In this document: one piece after another, positions 11,428-26,400 of the stretch | Layout of the letters: every line of letters begins with the position of its first letter | Numbering within the stretch: position 1 is the first letter of the stretch | NCBI RefSeq assembly: GCF_050908995.1 | Contig: NC_135120.1 | Span: 19,543,433 to 19,607,432, forward strand | Direction: 5' to 3' | Length of the DNA: 64,000 nt | Source of the DNA: Andrena cerasifolii | Taxonomy: Eukaryota; Arthropoda; Insecta; Hymenoptera; Andrenidae | The notes under the pieces: model-generated | What the model was told of the DNA's origin: nothing | Seen by the model: only the letters and a program-made list of their open reading frames with translations | Database searches by the model: none | Program-made: the position numbers and the translations under genes

Positions 11428-14400
11428 CTGATCGAGAAAGCAGACCATAATTAGAAGGCGAATAGCGTTCTTTGCTTGAACATGGTGTTTCGTGACTTAT
11501 AGCAGGACTGATAAGCTGGAAACTTGTATTTTTAAGCTTCTTTTCAGAAAGTATCGACGGCACTTCCCCGGTGGCTTCAAGTTTTATTTCCTAATTAAAC
11601 TTACTCGTACAGTTCTGGGATACTTCGCGCAAATGATACACGCGAGAAGCGTCGTCGATACGTCAATTGCGCTGAGCTGTGCAGAAAACTACCAACCCTC
11701 AAACTCGCAAAAAATGAAATAGTTAACACAGTAGGGATCCCATAATTCTGTGCTCTTCATTCTGTACAAAATTAACAACCCGTCAACAACTCTTACATTA
11801 TTCAATTATTGATTGTTAAAACTACCACGCCATAGTTCCATTTTAGGCTTAAAAAGCAAAAACTACAGAATATTTAAAATAATATTAATTGTACTACCAA
11901 ACCATAGTTCCAGTTTAGGCTTACAAAACAAAAGCTACGGAAGATTTAAAGTAATATTAATTATACTACCGTGCCATAATTCCATTTGAGGCTTAAAAAA
12001 ACAAAAACTGCACAAGATTTGAAGTACTTAATATTAATTACAGTACTCGCCATTAAATAACCCATTAAAAAGCATTGTGAAATAATAACAAGAAGTAAAA
12101 TATTCCCGATGGAAATAAAGCTACTTTTCTTTAACAATTGAAGTCTTCAAACTAAAACTCAATTTTAGATCACTGAGGGTAGCTTTCTGCGTAGCTTGGC
12201 CCAATTATCCTACGTGAAAGTTCTTATGCAGAATACGAAATCGTCACAGTGAAGCCTTCACAGGGTCGGAAAGCAAAGAAGCGTTGCAACAACGAAACGG
12301 AGAGATGCACGTACACAGAAGAAACAATGACTAGAGCAGTATTAATATTTGTGGGATGAGTGCAACGGATGGAATTAGGTAGGAGAAACTAACCGTTGAA
12401 GAGAGTCAAGTCATCCTTCAGGAACTTCGGAACGTTTACGTCTCTGAGCGCACGTAAACAGATCTGCTGTTCGTTCAGATCCTTCTGTTCCCTTTTTAAA
12501 TTCCCCGCTACGGCGATGACCGTCTTCACCGCCCGCATTCCGAAGTCGTAATGATCCTGTACAAAAATAGATCCGCGTCGAAGAAGACGTAAATCCCGGA
12601 TTGTTTGTATGAACGGAAACTCGAATCGAGGGTACGGAATGGCACGAGAAATGTTGCGTCCGAAGTTCAATATACAAGAGACTGAATTGATCGAATGAGG
12701 GTACCGACCGGGGAGAAGTAAAATGGTACCGAAAAGGGCACAAGCGACAGAAAAGCAGTGCAACCTAGATACACCGCTGTTCATAAGAATCGGGACACCT
12801 GCTGCGTTTGCGGAATATGTGATACTTGGTACAGATTGAATATTTAATTTAAAATATGAAAGGTAAGGGGGAGAAAAATAGGAAATGTCACAAAACAGAT
12901 TTATCGAGAAAATTAAGTTTTAATATAATTTTCTTTTTAAATAATTTCTTGTTTCACCTTCGTGAAAAATAGGAAATTTCACAAAACAGATTTATAGAGA
13001 AAATTAAGGTTTAATATAATTTTCTTCGTAAATAATTTTTTTGTTTCGCCTTCGTGAAAAATAGGAAATGTCACAAAACAGATTTATCTAGAAAATTAAG
13101 TTTAAATATAATTTTCTTTTTAAATAATTTCTTGTTTCACCTTCGTGAAAAATAGGAAATGTCACAAAACAGATTTATCAAGAAAATTAAGTTTTAATAT
13201 AATTTTCTTCTTAAATAATTTCTTGTTTCACCTTCGTGAAAAATAGGAAATGTCACAAACCAGATTTATCGAGAAAATTAAGTTTTAATATAATTTTCTT
13301 CTTAAATAATTTCTTGTTTCGCCTGTTTCACATTTCTGATCATGACAGAAGCTAATCAGAAGTGGGGACATTCCGTATTTTATTCCAGTGCAGAGTGGAC
13401 ATTTCCTGTTTTTAACCAGTATACCAAATTTTTAACGTTGTCTTACAGGGGTATTTGTACTTTATAACGCTCTGTGATTCGACAGTTCTGTAGTCCCAGT
13501 TGCCACCAGCAAAATATGCTCTAAATCGCAAAATCACGAAAAATTGCCATTCATAAAGTTCTTAAATAAATTTGAAAAGTGTTTGACAATTACTCCACCC
13601 AGGGTAGGTGTCCTATATAATACTTATAAACGGCAGTGTGTCTACTCAAAAGTGCTCGAAGCAGTATGACCCAGATATGCGCTCAAAAGTGCTTAAAAAT
13701 AGAACTTGGCACTAATTGGAAGCTTCCGCTAGAAAAAAATACTAAGGAATCTTGGAACCCAGGAAGGACTTGGGATCTAGAATCACTCTTACCTGCGAAC
13801 TTAACTGTTCCGAGCTTAATTTGAACGTTGTCGTGATCTTCCCAGCCAAGGGCTTCGCGTCGGAGAAGCCATAAGAGAACAGTGAAATTTCAGCGATGAG
13901 AGCGTAATCCGGCACCATCATAGCGACGGGACGGAACAGAGCCTTCAAATTGTCCGGCAGTTCTGTGCGACCAGCGTAACCGGGGTTCATGGTGATGAAC
14001 ACTGCGTAAGATGACTTTAACACGATTTCATCTCCCTCGAAAATGAACCTGCACGTTATATTACAGGATTTCTGACCCGAAATCATAGCAGTCTGAAGTT
14101 TCTACGAGGTCAATTACAATTAACCCTTTCGCTACGGCGGTCCGCTCCGCCGGAGCACCCCCACTGAACGGGACCTCGCGCCAAAAGTGAACACATTGCG
14201 CGTGGACAGTCTTCGGCGTTCGAATTTATGTCTCACGCCTGATCAACGCCACCTTGACATGCGTTTGGAAGAAAAGGGACTTTTCTTTAAAACAAGATAT
14301 TTATACATTCTGCATAAACGTATTTTCACTTGTTTAATGACACTCAGTTAACAATTATCCGCAGTAAGTGAAGCTATAATCGCCCAACAATAGCTCTACA

Positions 14401-17400
14401 GTTCGAACCGAAAGTCTTATAACCATTATATTTTGTATTATTATTACTATTGTATTATTATGGATCACGGAAAGTCATTGAGTGTTGAAAAGATTGAGAT
14501 AATAAAAGAGTTTTCTCGAGAGCGATTATAGCCGCCCGTTGTATGTACATCGCGCTTTGTGGAGGGCGACTATAGTCGCCCGTAGTAGCGAAAGGGTTAA
14601 TTGGACTTTTATTCTTCCCAGATTTTTATAGTTCCTTGCGAGCTTGATGTGGTAAAATGTCACAATTTGCTCCTTCCTTTTAACGGAACTTTGAAATATA
14701 CTGCACCACTTTGAACATGTTTCAGCACTCACGTGTCAAGCCTCATCTCCTGTGCTTGCTGGATGGTCATGATCTGCTGGGCGATCACGGACAGCACTTC
14801 GATGTCTATCCTATTGAATTCGTCGAAGCCCGCCCACGCACCTGAACTGAAATCACCAAACAATAGAAAGTCAACAGCCGCGCATTCCAAATCATGCGGT
14901 ACCTACACTGCGTTCCATATAAGAGCGTACCAACCCCCCTACAGATTTGCGAGCGATCTGCGCAGCTCCCACGGATCTGACACGCGCGATTGGTCGTGGC
15001 ACTTTCGCGATTGGTCGTAGCACTTTCCCTGCCGGTTTACTACCAATCAACGGTGTATCCCTGCGCGAAACGAGTACGCTCTAATGTGGAACGCAGTGTA
15101 CACAAACCCCTGTTCCCACGAATATTCAGGATTTAGAGATTTAATACTCGCCATTGGAGCGAATGATAATTAACGAAACGTATGCGCCGGAAATATATTA
15201 AAATCTTAAGTGGAATCTGCAATGGGCACAAATGCAACCTAATTGCTGGGATTTAATTAAAAGGGAATCAAAGATTTATGATTGGAAGTAATAAACCGAT
15301 CGCTGGAAATCGGATCGTCCGCGAATTTCGAGATTTTATTTAGCACAGTGTTTCCCAACCTTTTTTCAGCCGCGACCCTCTTTTATAATATTCAAATAAC
15401 CTGCCACCTCCCCGTATAAGGTAAAGTAAATTTAATAGGTAAAACAAAATTATAAATAGGTTTTTCAGAATATAATTCTAACTTTATGATATTAAAATAA
15501 AAACCGAAAATCGTGGCGGGTCCTCAGAAAACATGTCGCGACTGATATCTGGTTCAGCATTTCTTTCGGGAGAGAAGAATTACCTGGCGAGGCCCTTGAA
15601 GAACTTGCCCATCGACATGAAGTCCAATTGATCCGAGCAATTGAACACGACGCACTGCCTGGCGAACGCTTTCGCGAGATCCTTGACGGTTTCCGTTTTT
15701 CCAGTTCCGGCTGGGCCAGCGGGCGCACCGCCGAAACCCAAATGAAGAGCGCCAGTGAGAGTTAGATAGCATCGATCGGTTAACGGGGTGATGACCAACC
15801 TTCCAGTGTTCCCCAGGTACTCGTATCTTCAATAACGCCACGAACACAACCGGTATTATCATCTATGCGAAGATAACGATACACTAGAGCAGTGTTTCCC
15901 AACATTTTTTGAGTCGCGACCCCCTTTTGAATACTCAAATAACCTGCGTTCATCCCCCCGTGTACTTAACGTGAAGTATATTTAATCAGGTAACGAAAAC
16001 ACATTAGAAATAGGTATTTCAGGATACAATTCTAATTTAATAATTACATAAACTAAATCGTGATTAAAATAAATGAATGCTAAAAATCGGCAACTAAAAA
16101 TAACTGTGGCGACCATCCAGAAAGCACTTCCATAGGTTGGGAATCACTGCACTAGAGCGCAGATAACAGCCATTGGATATTTGGCAATCCTGTGCAAAAA
16201 TATTTTCCAAACTGATGTAGATAGGTAAACAAAGCTTCGGCTGTACTTTCAGTAAATTTCGCAAGTTATAGATACTGCCAATTATTACGCAAGCACTAAA
16301 CCATATAATTAATTATATGGAGTACCTAGGTACATGCTCGATATTTCAACAGAAATATTATCCGCAACAGAAAATAAATATTCTTCTCGTATCTTTCTCT
16401 CGTTAAAAAAAAATCCCTGCTCCAACCTCTGTAATTGTTAATGGTCCAACGTACAAAAATACAGAAAATTTGATCGAGTTACCCGTATTGGAATTCCGCG
16501 TTCACAGCGCGCACTTTAAGGTCGGTATCATCCACCCAGTAATATCGGATCTGCGATATCCAAGCGAAGTCATTAACGTTCGCCACCTTGCCCTGAATCA
16601 GTGTGTACTGAACGTCCCTGGCGTGCACTTCAATCGTAATTACAGCCTCTAACATCAGCCTCTGGATCTCGGTTTGAGGGCCGCGCACCAACTCTCGTAG
16701 ATTGTCGAGCTACGAGTGAAATCTCTTTAGAAGTTCTCATAAACGATCCAACTAACCACATTCATCTACTTATAACGAAACAGGTGGCCTTCATTTATAA
16801 ATCTCGGTAAATTGATAAGCTCGAATCCCCTCAAAGCCTTAATCCTTCGTGGCCACACATTCTTATAATCACAAATCGGTCACAACAACCCAGCGTCATT
16901 TTTAACTTACCATTTTCGTATGCTTCAATCGTTTAACTTTTCTGTGGTTGCAGAAAATAGTTGCGGAGAGAAGTAAATTTTTCTGTTAAAATTCACCAAA
17001 CCTTTAAAGTTTGATATTACGGTCTAAAAGTTTACAGATATATTGGCAAAGGAACAAAAATTACCCGAGGTAATACATCCCGTGTGACCACGAAGGGTTA
17101 ATAACTCCTGGCTAAATAAGTATAATGAATATTATCAAATCCTTTCCCCAGTTGTGCGGTAATTAACTCGCATTGCAACTCCATCCAAAGAGCGAAGATT
17201 ACAAACGTAACGAATACCTATAGAAACTTTTCAACCTTCCACGCCAGAAAAGCTTAAGATTACTCTGTTCCATATCCCCGACTAATACGAAGCTTTCATC
17301 AGACAACTCTCTAAAGAATTACAGTGTATCATTTTCCCACATCCATCCCAGAATTCCACCACCCAACGCTGCAAAGAGAAGGGTGAGATATGTGCACCTG

Positions 17401-20400
17401 TCCCAGCAGCTCCTTGTAATAATCAGCAAGGGTGTCGGTCCGGATCCCATGCTCGACGTGTGCAGTCCAATAAGTCTGGCCGCAGCACAGCGTCACCTGT
17501 CCCGGCCACATGTAGACCCATTCTTTCCTCGGGGTCGAATCGATCGCCTCCAGAGCTTCTCCGATTATCTCCCTGATAGTGTTGCACATCACTCTCTCCA
17601 AATCGCCCAGCCAATACTCCACGCTCCTCTCCGGGTACATAGGCGGACGGAGTATCACCTCCTCCCCCTCCGCGGAGTAGATCCTCGTGATCTGCAGGTC
17701 GCTCTCGAACCTCACCTCTTGTATATTCTCGAAGCACTTGCGGAGGTGACGCTGCACCGCTTGGACGTTCCTCGTCTGCGCCAGGATCTCGAGGAGCTCG
17801 TCGTCGCTGAGGAAATAGAACCGAGGGAACGCCTTCCGCTTTATTTCCAGATAATTCGCCAGGCCCTTCTGCACCACTTCTAGCAAGCTTTGGCACTCCA
17901 GCAGGCTCTCCAGAAGAGTCTTGTCCGGGCATATTTTCATGATCTGTGATTGCGAGAGGAAGAACCGAAGCGTCAGAGGCTGAGAGGAATGGAGACTGGA
18001 GGCAGGAAGGATTTGGGTATAGGGGTTTCCTTTATTTTGCAATGCTGAGGGAACGTTGCGATACTTTCAATACAGATTATAGTTGGAAGCCTCGTAGGGT
18101 AAGTCCGGGATAGTTGGACCACTTTTTGGAATAGATATCGTAAGCGTTGTTGGCTATCTGATTTTTATTGTTTTGAGCAAATTAAAGCAATGCCTAAGTA
18201 ATTTGCAGTATACGTACCTAAGTTATACTTTGCGATAAATTCAAATATTTATTTCCATTTTCAAAGAAAAACATTGACGTTGCAACTGACCGGTCTCAGC
18301 TAGCCCGGGGTTACCCTACCAGAAATATAATCTATGGAACAGCAAAATGATAACACACATAAGGATTTTCCAGGGCATTATTCATGATCCTTCTCCAATT
18401 CCGTTCCATGGCGTTGTACTTTCTCGTCTCAATTGGCAACTGCGTGCTGATGTCCTCAGAAGTGAAAATAGGCTCCAAGTACATCCAGTCCCTAGATAAA
18501 AGTCAATGTTCTCACCACATAAGCATCCTCGGCCACAATTCTGCATCCTACCTCTGCACTTCCAACCAAAGAAGCAGCACTTCTCGAGTCAAATCCAGCT
18601 TGAGCTCCCACTCGTTGATCTCGTCCTCGAAAACAGTCTTCAGTGGGCTGAAGCCGAGCTGCTGGACATTCAGAATGTGAGTCTCCAGGAGCATCATCGT
18701 CTCCTCTGCTACCTTTACAATGTACGTGCCTGGAAATAAAGATGAGGTAGGTACATTGTTTTATTAAATAACATCGTCTTCTTACTTTTCCTCTTATCTG
18801 CGCTTTACCTCTCGCAACCATGAGTGACTAAATAAAAAATTATTTAAATAACGTATCGAATAAAATCCGGGTTGACTTTACTCGACAGGTGACGAATAAT
18901 TCTCTTAACTTTTATTCGTTATTCGAGAATTCTGACCGCCGAAGCGTTACAATTATAAAGAGAACGATGTAGATCCTGTGTATAGAGAATAAATAAATAA
19001 TGGACCCACCAGTGGTCTTATATGGAAGTACTTCCATGACGATCGGCTCCCACTCTTCAATCATTTTATTCAGCGTCCTCTCGGTTGCGTACTCCTTGGC
19101 GGCCGTGTCGGCGACCGTTTTCACCAGTTCCTCGAACTGCTCGATACCAAGCACTAACAGAGACTTGAACGTCATCGTAGGCGTAAGAGACATGTGTATC
19201 CCGGTGTGCGCGCTCAATACTTCGAAGTGACGGTCTTTCATCCCCGGATTACGAAGCGACTGTATCAAGCCCACGTACGGTTTGAATTGGTCTATTTGCT
19301 CCCTTATTGTAACTGCTATCGCTTGCACCTCTGCACGGTGAAGAGTAATTGATGAGGGCGTTCGCCTCTCGCGCAACCGCGAATAGTTTCATCGAATTGT
19401 CAAGTTACTCGGCTGCTCCACGAACGTCCTCATGTTTCGAGTCATCGCTCTGTACATGTCCATCACGAGGGTGTCCACTTGGGTGCCGTCCACGTTCATC
19501 AGGGGATTTTCCATCCATATCTCGTACCATTTGAGCCAGTCTAAGAATTACAAGAAAGTCTCGCGGAAGGTGTCGGCTAATTCGCGGGGATGAAATTGTG
19601 TGGACAGGACTTTAACAGCGGGAAAGAAATTAAACCCTTGGAATTGCACCCCCCGCGAAGGGAATTGTATGGATAGAACTTTGAACAGAACTGGCTGCTC
19701 CGAGGGAAGAAATTGAATCCTTGGTTTCCAAGAAGTTTGTTAGACTCTATTGGGTTTGAAGAAAAGTTAAATTTTCTAGAAAACGTCAGGTCCTCGGGCA
19801 GTGCTGACTCTGTTAAATTGTGCTGGAAAGTGGTATCTGCGGTGTAAGTTTTTTTTTTACAGAGGATGGGAGAGAACGAAGCTTCTGAATGGGGATTACG
19901 CGGCGAGTTTAACATTTTGTTGCTTGCCTGAGGCGGTGACCCAGAGGCTCCTGTAGGGCTCGAACTCCCTTATGAGCCTGTGCAAATGCTCCCACGGCAC
20001 CACTTTCATGCCAAACAACTTTTGCCGCTCGTTGAGCAGTAATCCTGTTTCCCTGCACTCGGTCATCGCTTTCCACACCCGCTTCACGTCCAGCGCGGTC
20101 TCGTGTATATGCGCGAACTCCGTTTGCAGCGCTATGTTGTTCACGTTGCTCACCAGGGTGTCTATCCTCTCCAGTAGAAGCACCTCGTCCTGCACCTGGA
20201 TCTTGTAGAACTTCTCCTGCTCCTCCTCGAATCTTGCGTTGGTCTCCTTGATCTACCATTTATTATGTCCTTGTGAAAGAGATATACGAAAGTATATTTA
20301 CGACAAATGAACTAAACCTGGTTCTTTGCGAAGTTAGTGCCAGTAATGTATTCTAATGGGCTGTACTAAATTAGTTTCTCAATTTAAAGCCATGTGGCAT

Positions 20401-23400
20401 AATAAAATCACTTGTGGCATTGAAATATCCTGGCCACACCTGCGTGCGACACTTATTAAAATTAAATGGAAGATGAATTACGTCTAGGAAGCTTTTCGAA
20501 TAGTATCAGAAGCTAAAAATTATGACTGCACTGGCAACAAGGCCTGCAAAACAAAATGCTGCTGAAAGCCTATTTTTTGTTGCTCTCAATGCCTCAAATA
20601 ACAAATGCAATCTCTTTCTCTCAAACTACATATGTGGAATCAGGAACCCCCATAAGAGAGAGTCCGGAATAAGAAACCTCGGAGTTAGAAAATAAGAAAT
20701 CGCGAGTTCGAGTCCCATCGCCCCGAGGCCCATTTTGTCCGTGGCTCCTGATTACATAAGAATTCCAAAACCTGTTCCTAGTATACCTAAATATATTTCC
20801 ACTCTTTCTATTAGCCTACATAGATGCAAGGTGCCTTAAACAAAAGCATAGAAACACCCCCAAAGCAATGAACCCGGCAGGCAGTAGACCTTCACCTCCA
20901 TTTCTATCCGAAGAGGAGACCCAATAGCTTCCCACTTGGCCTCAAAGTCCTCGTCGGAGATGTTCCAGTAGAAGCCGTCTAGCACGTCGAAGTCCAGCTT
21001 CAGGACCTCCATCTGGTCCTCCAGGTGCCTCACGCGGAGCGGTATGGTCTCCATCCAGTCGCGTATCTCGAAGATGTGCTCGATGCTCTGAGGCACCTCC
21101 TTCAGCTTCACCCTTATCTCCGTGTATTCCTCCAGGATAGCATCCACGTTCGTCCGCAGCTTCTCCGTGAGCATGGTCAGCAACCCAGTAGCCGAATCCT
21201 GGCGTTTCTGCGCGAGGAAATCCTTCAGTGGTTTCACGCGAACATTGAACGAGCCGATGCAGATGTGGTCGGGCAACGTGGCTTCCAGCTTCTCCTTCAT
21301 CACGATCTGAAGGGCCACTTCGTCCTTCACCTCCGCCGTGGTCAGCTCCTCCTGCTTGCACTCGCTGAACACCGGGCACGGAATTTAATTTACCCCCACT
21401 GCCCGTCGAGAACGCCGTGCTTCGAGCACCATCAAGCACGGAATACTTCCAGGTGCGATATTTTATTCATGAATCAGCCGAGAACGCGTTTAATTCCCTT
21501 CTACCCCCCCACCGCACCCGACTGCACAAGTGTTCGCCCCAAGCCTCTCGAACGGAAGGAGGAAGACAAAATTCAGCCGAGGGCAAAGCTCGCCACTTAC
21601 TCCACGTATCTCGCCACGTCCAGATTGAAGATGTCCAGGTACCTGTGGTACTCCCTCGCGTACGCTTTCAAAGGTATCACTGACTTCTCGTAAGCTAATC
21701 TTAGGCGATCGCGGACCTGGCACACGTTCTCCTCGAGAAGCCCGACCGAGCTCAGGTGCAGATCCGCTGGGAACTTGAGCGCCGGGAGTAGAAAGGGGTG
21801 CACCTGTCTGACTTGGTGGCAGGCGGCGATGGCGTTGTCGTATAACGTGATAATGGCTTCCTTTGCGTGGAACGGCATTAAACGATGGAGCGATCATATA
21901 GGATATTTTAGGCACACTTAACGCGATAATAGGGTAGATGTACCGTTTGCGGCCATTGCACTGTTTTTGGCCAGGTGCATAATTATTTTATTTTTAAATT
22001 GCTTGCAGATCATTATTATGTGGAGAATTTCACATGATAAATATTCTGTTTAGTATACCGCCTGAAATATAAGGTTACATTTAATGCTTACACGGAAAAA
22101 TTTTATATTTTTGTAAGAAGTGGCCGAAACTGGAACAATACCTTAAAGTGGCCATAAATAGTTCGTCTACCCTACCGATCAATTCGAACTCGAACTCGAA
22201 CTCTTCGAGGGGTTTTTGTGGAGGAAAGTGTGACTCCAAAATGAGGCCTTTTTTAGCTCCTTTTTGGTCCCACGATTTTGCAACTGAATTTTGCGCCAAA
22301 TGATAGCTTATGATGAGACATCAATCCCAATAAATTTTCAAGTTGAGGTGACAATTAGTTTCTGAGATATGAGAGGTGAAAGAAGTGAAATATAGTATAG
22401 ACTTTTATGTCATTCCGATAATTTAAACAACTATTCCCAAGGGTTTTGCTGACTGCTAATAACGAATTTGAACTTAGATTTTCAAAATTAACGAAAAAAA
22501 AATCAAATGGCCAATTCAACATTGTGGACGATATATTAAAAACGCACCTACTACACAGACATTTATATTTCTTGATTTTTTTTTCTCGTGAATTTTAAAA
22601 ATCTAAGTTCAAATTCGTTATTACCAGTCAGCAAACCCCCTGGAAATAATTGTATAAATTATCGGAATAACATAAAAGTTTATACATCGAAGCGTATACT
22701 TCTTTCACCTCTCATATCTCAGAAACTAATTGTCACCTCAACTTGAAAATTTATAGAGATTGATATCTCATCATAAGCTATCATTTGGCACAAAATTCAG
22801 TTGCAAAAAGGGGCTATTTCTTGGGTCACTCTTTTGTGGATCATTTCGGAGGATTAAAATTGTTATGACAAGTTTAAAATAATAACTAAAATACTGTTAT
22901 TATTGACAATACGAGTGTAAATGTGTTTAACGATTTCTCTGCTACCCTTCTCAGCTCACAGCCGATTTTTAGGCTGCCGGTCGATGAACGCTGGCCTATT
23001 AATCGGCTGCCGGTGAGTAGCGTTAAGGAACGGATCAGTGAGCGTTGTACTAGGCAGATAAAATCTCGTTTCGAATGGGGGTGATTCGATTTCACAGCCA
23101 GCACGGGGGTGACGTGGATGGTCAGCGGATCGACTTACGGCGAACTCGGCGGGATTCGTCGAATAGTACGCCTCCGTGTCGTTCATTTGAATGTCCACGG
23201 TGAAGATAGGATTACTGGCAGTCTTGAAACGACTGTCGATGAGATTTTCGCCCCAGATAAAGGACTCGTCCACGTTTAAAACGCACAGCGCCGGGGCTTC
23301 CAGGCTGTCTCCGTAGGTCGCGATCGAATGCTCCACGAGATTCCGAAGGGCGTTCTGCACCGATCAGGGGAAACGTAACGTGAATGCTACGAGAACTCCT

Positions 23401-26400
23401 GCCAAGTGCAGAGTGGTTTCTAAAGCCTCGCTGACACGATCGACGTCTCGCAGCTGCCTTTTACCAGAAAATCTGAATTCTCCCTACACTCTGAAAGTCA
23501 CCTTGCCTTATAATATTAAAGCATGAACTTTCAAATGGAATTGAAATAGAGCTGAAATAGAATCTCACCCCTTTAATCTACACGAAATAAATAAACGCCT
23601 CCCGACTAAACGCAACGAGATAAACATATTTTTCTGGAACCACGTTATTATCGGACGCGATAATTAACCATCCGTGCGATAATTAACCATTCAATTCTGC
23701 AGGACTGAAAAACAGCTGTTTCAAAGAAACGGCAAACGGGAATTTAATTGCGGGGGAAGTGAAACACCGGGGCGTTCATACGTCCGTTCGTTCGTTAGTT
23801 AGCTTTTTTAACGACCGTCGCGCACCTGCATGCGGAGAGTGGTGAGGCCCATGAAACGCTTGAGCTTCATCACGTCGTACACGTGGTGGATCCTCTGCTT
23901 GAGATTGAACCAACCCTTGCCAATGTCCCTCAGGCACATCCTCACCGACTGCGTGATTTTTTCCAGCCACGGCTCCCTCAGGTACTTCACCACCGTCGCG
24001 GTCGCCTGGACCTGCTGCTCCTCGAACTCGTACAGCCTCGCCTGTTTCCCGTGATGCACGGAGAACAGATTCATATTCGACACGCGGATACACTCCGCCA
24101 CGACGCACACCATGGCGTCGTAAACTTCGTGAAGGACGTACAGCGTTATCCAGTGGGTGAACTTCATGGTGCCCTAGAAGCGACGACACCGCTTCAGTTC
24201 CAACCGGTGGATGATTAAAAGGGATATTAATTATAAGGCGGCTGGAGAGAAGGCTGCGAGGAATTGCAACTCGGAAAGGATTCGGTCTATGTTTATTTAT
24301 TATAAAATTCTGGAAAGTGTGGGCATACGTTATTGAATAAAATGGTAGTCCTGTAAAAAAAAACATTAATTTTCAATTACCCTGCGATTTCGCTACGAAG
24401 TTTCTGAACAACCCAGCGTATTTAGAACAGTGAGCATTAATTCTCTTATTTCCATTAAGGTTAAGCTGACAAATAAATAAATCCTCGGTATTTAATTATT
24501 GCTGCACGAGCCGCGACGCTCCTCGCGAAACTATGACGTCACGATCCGTCTCAATATTAATCTTCCTGAACGTCAAGCTCGACGTGCATCCTCGAGACCA
24601 TCCCCCATCGAGTTTACGCTGAGGGTGACGTGGGCGATCAACGTAGTGATCCAGCGATTTTTACGCGACGTTATCAAGAGGATTAACTACCTCGAAGTTC
24701 TCCATACACGTGTCGACTTTCCCTTTCTCCGGTGCCTTCATCTCCTCCTCGGATGGTATCCATGTGACGAATTCGAACATTTCAGGATTTCGCTGTATCA
24801 TCCGCCTCCACATTAGGTCGCACATGGTGCGCCGATAATCCAGGGAGATTTCATCCATCAACTAGCAATGCGAATTAGCAGGGCAGTAATACAAAAGAGC
24901 AGTTGCTAAAGCTAACAATGCGGCTGTCTATGGTTCCCTTTCAATGCGAAGAGAAAGGAAATTCATACAGAAAAAAAATAGCTTAACGAGCATCGGTTTC
25001 CCGTAACACGAGCTTCTCTCCGGGGGCCTTTTCGTAATTCAGCGAGCAATTGTGCGACGTCAAGTATCATCAAATATTTTAATTTAAACAAGTTGAAAGA
25101 ATTCCAAAATTAATTCAATGTGACAACTCACGTATGAGTTATTGCTAATTTGATAGGTGAAAGAAATGTGAATTGCGTTTAAAGTTGTCTCGAGACTCTG
25201 TGTTTAAACATTTCTCAATTTCTTCTGCCCCAAATTTGCCGCCCTTGGGGGTCATCTTTAAATTACGCGAGGCTTTTTGGGGGGAGGGAGTCGCGAATTG
25301 CCAAAATTACACTTAAGGTAAATGTCCCAATTTCTGTTCACGTCCCCATTTCTGCTCGTTTCGTATTTTTCTTATTATTATATGCGTTACGTTTGTACTA
25401 TAGTTGCAACAAAATAATACTGAACTTTTTAAACATTTACGCATTATATATATTTTTTACAAATTACTTTACATTTCGAGCATCATATATTTAATTACAA
25501 ATTACTAATAGTTAAACATTTTGAAATAACTTTCTTAAATAGTTTTTGAATTGGTTGATTTATTATTAAAGAGTTAATCAATTACTCTGCAAGTTTTGAT
25601 CACAAACAAATTTTTTACACCTTTATGACGAGTTACCTCTTAAATGAGTAGAAATTGGGACATTCACCTTGCGTAATTTAAGACGGACCCCTAGGCTGCA
25701 GCCGACTTACAAGGGGAGGACACCATGTGGTAGACACCGATTTTGATGAGCCTTGGCACGAAGGTTTCAGCCTATAGGCCTTAATAATAGAGATATTTAC
25801 ATGTAAATTATTAAAAATTTCATAGTGGCCGGGGGGTTTTAAAAATTCCACACTACCCTGGCGCCCGCGGGAGATTCCCATCTGGAGGCGTCGAGGTGCC
25901 TTTTGAAGAACTTTAAAAAATTTTTTATATAAATTTTTTTTATAAATTTTCTTTTATGAATTTTTTTTTTATAAATTTTTGTTTAACTTGAGAAAATCTT
26001 CAAAAGGCACCCCGACTCCTTCAGAGGGGAATCTCCCGGGGGCGCCAGGTTAGTGTGGGATTTTTACCCACTGAAACCCCCACGACCACTATGAAATTTT
26101 TAATAATTTCCATGTAAATATCTCTATTATTAAGGCCCATTGGCAGAAACGCTCGGACACCCATTTACTTATTTGCGACACAGATCCATCGTGCCAAGGC
26201 TCATCAAAATCGGTGTCTACCACATGGTGTCCTCCCCTTGTCAGCCTATATACAAATCCGCGTCCGAGTGTCAACGTATCTACAGATCTGAATAAAGGAG
26301 ATTCATGTGGATAAGCTTCTACTCACTGCCAATATCCTCTTTTCCTTATACCTCCCGCTAATCTGTTTCATGAGTACATGTATGATAGCCTGCTTCTTCT

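Noticed and set aside
17383..17883. Plus-strand frame of 166 codons
   Set aside because: Exact antisense of DNAH1 exon 16, whose dynein sequence is unmistakable.
20640..20750. tRNA-like B box (GAGTTCGAGTCCC)
   Set aside because: No A box at the right distance and no cloverleaf could be formed, so not called a tRNA or SINE.
21025..21693. Plus-strand frame of 222 codons
   Set aside because: Antisense of DNAH1 exons 9-10 and the intron between them.
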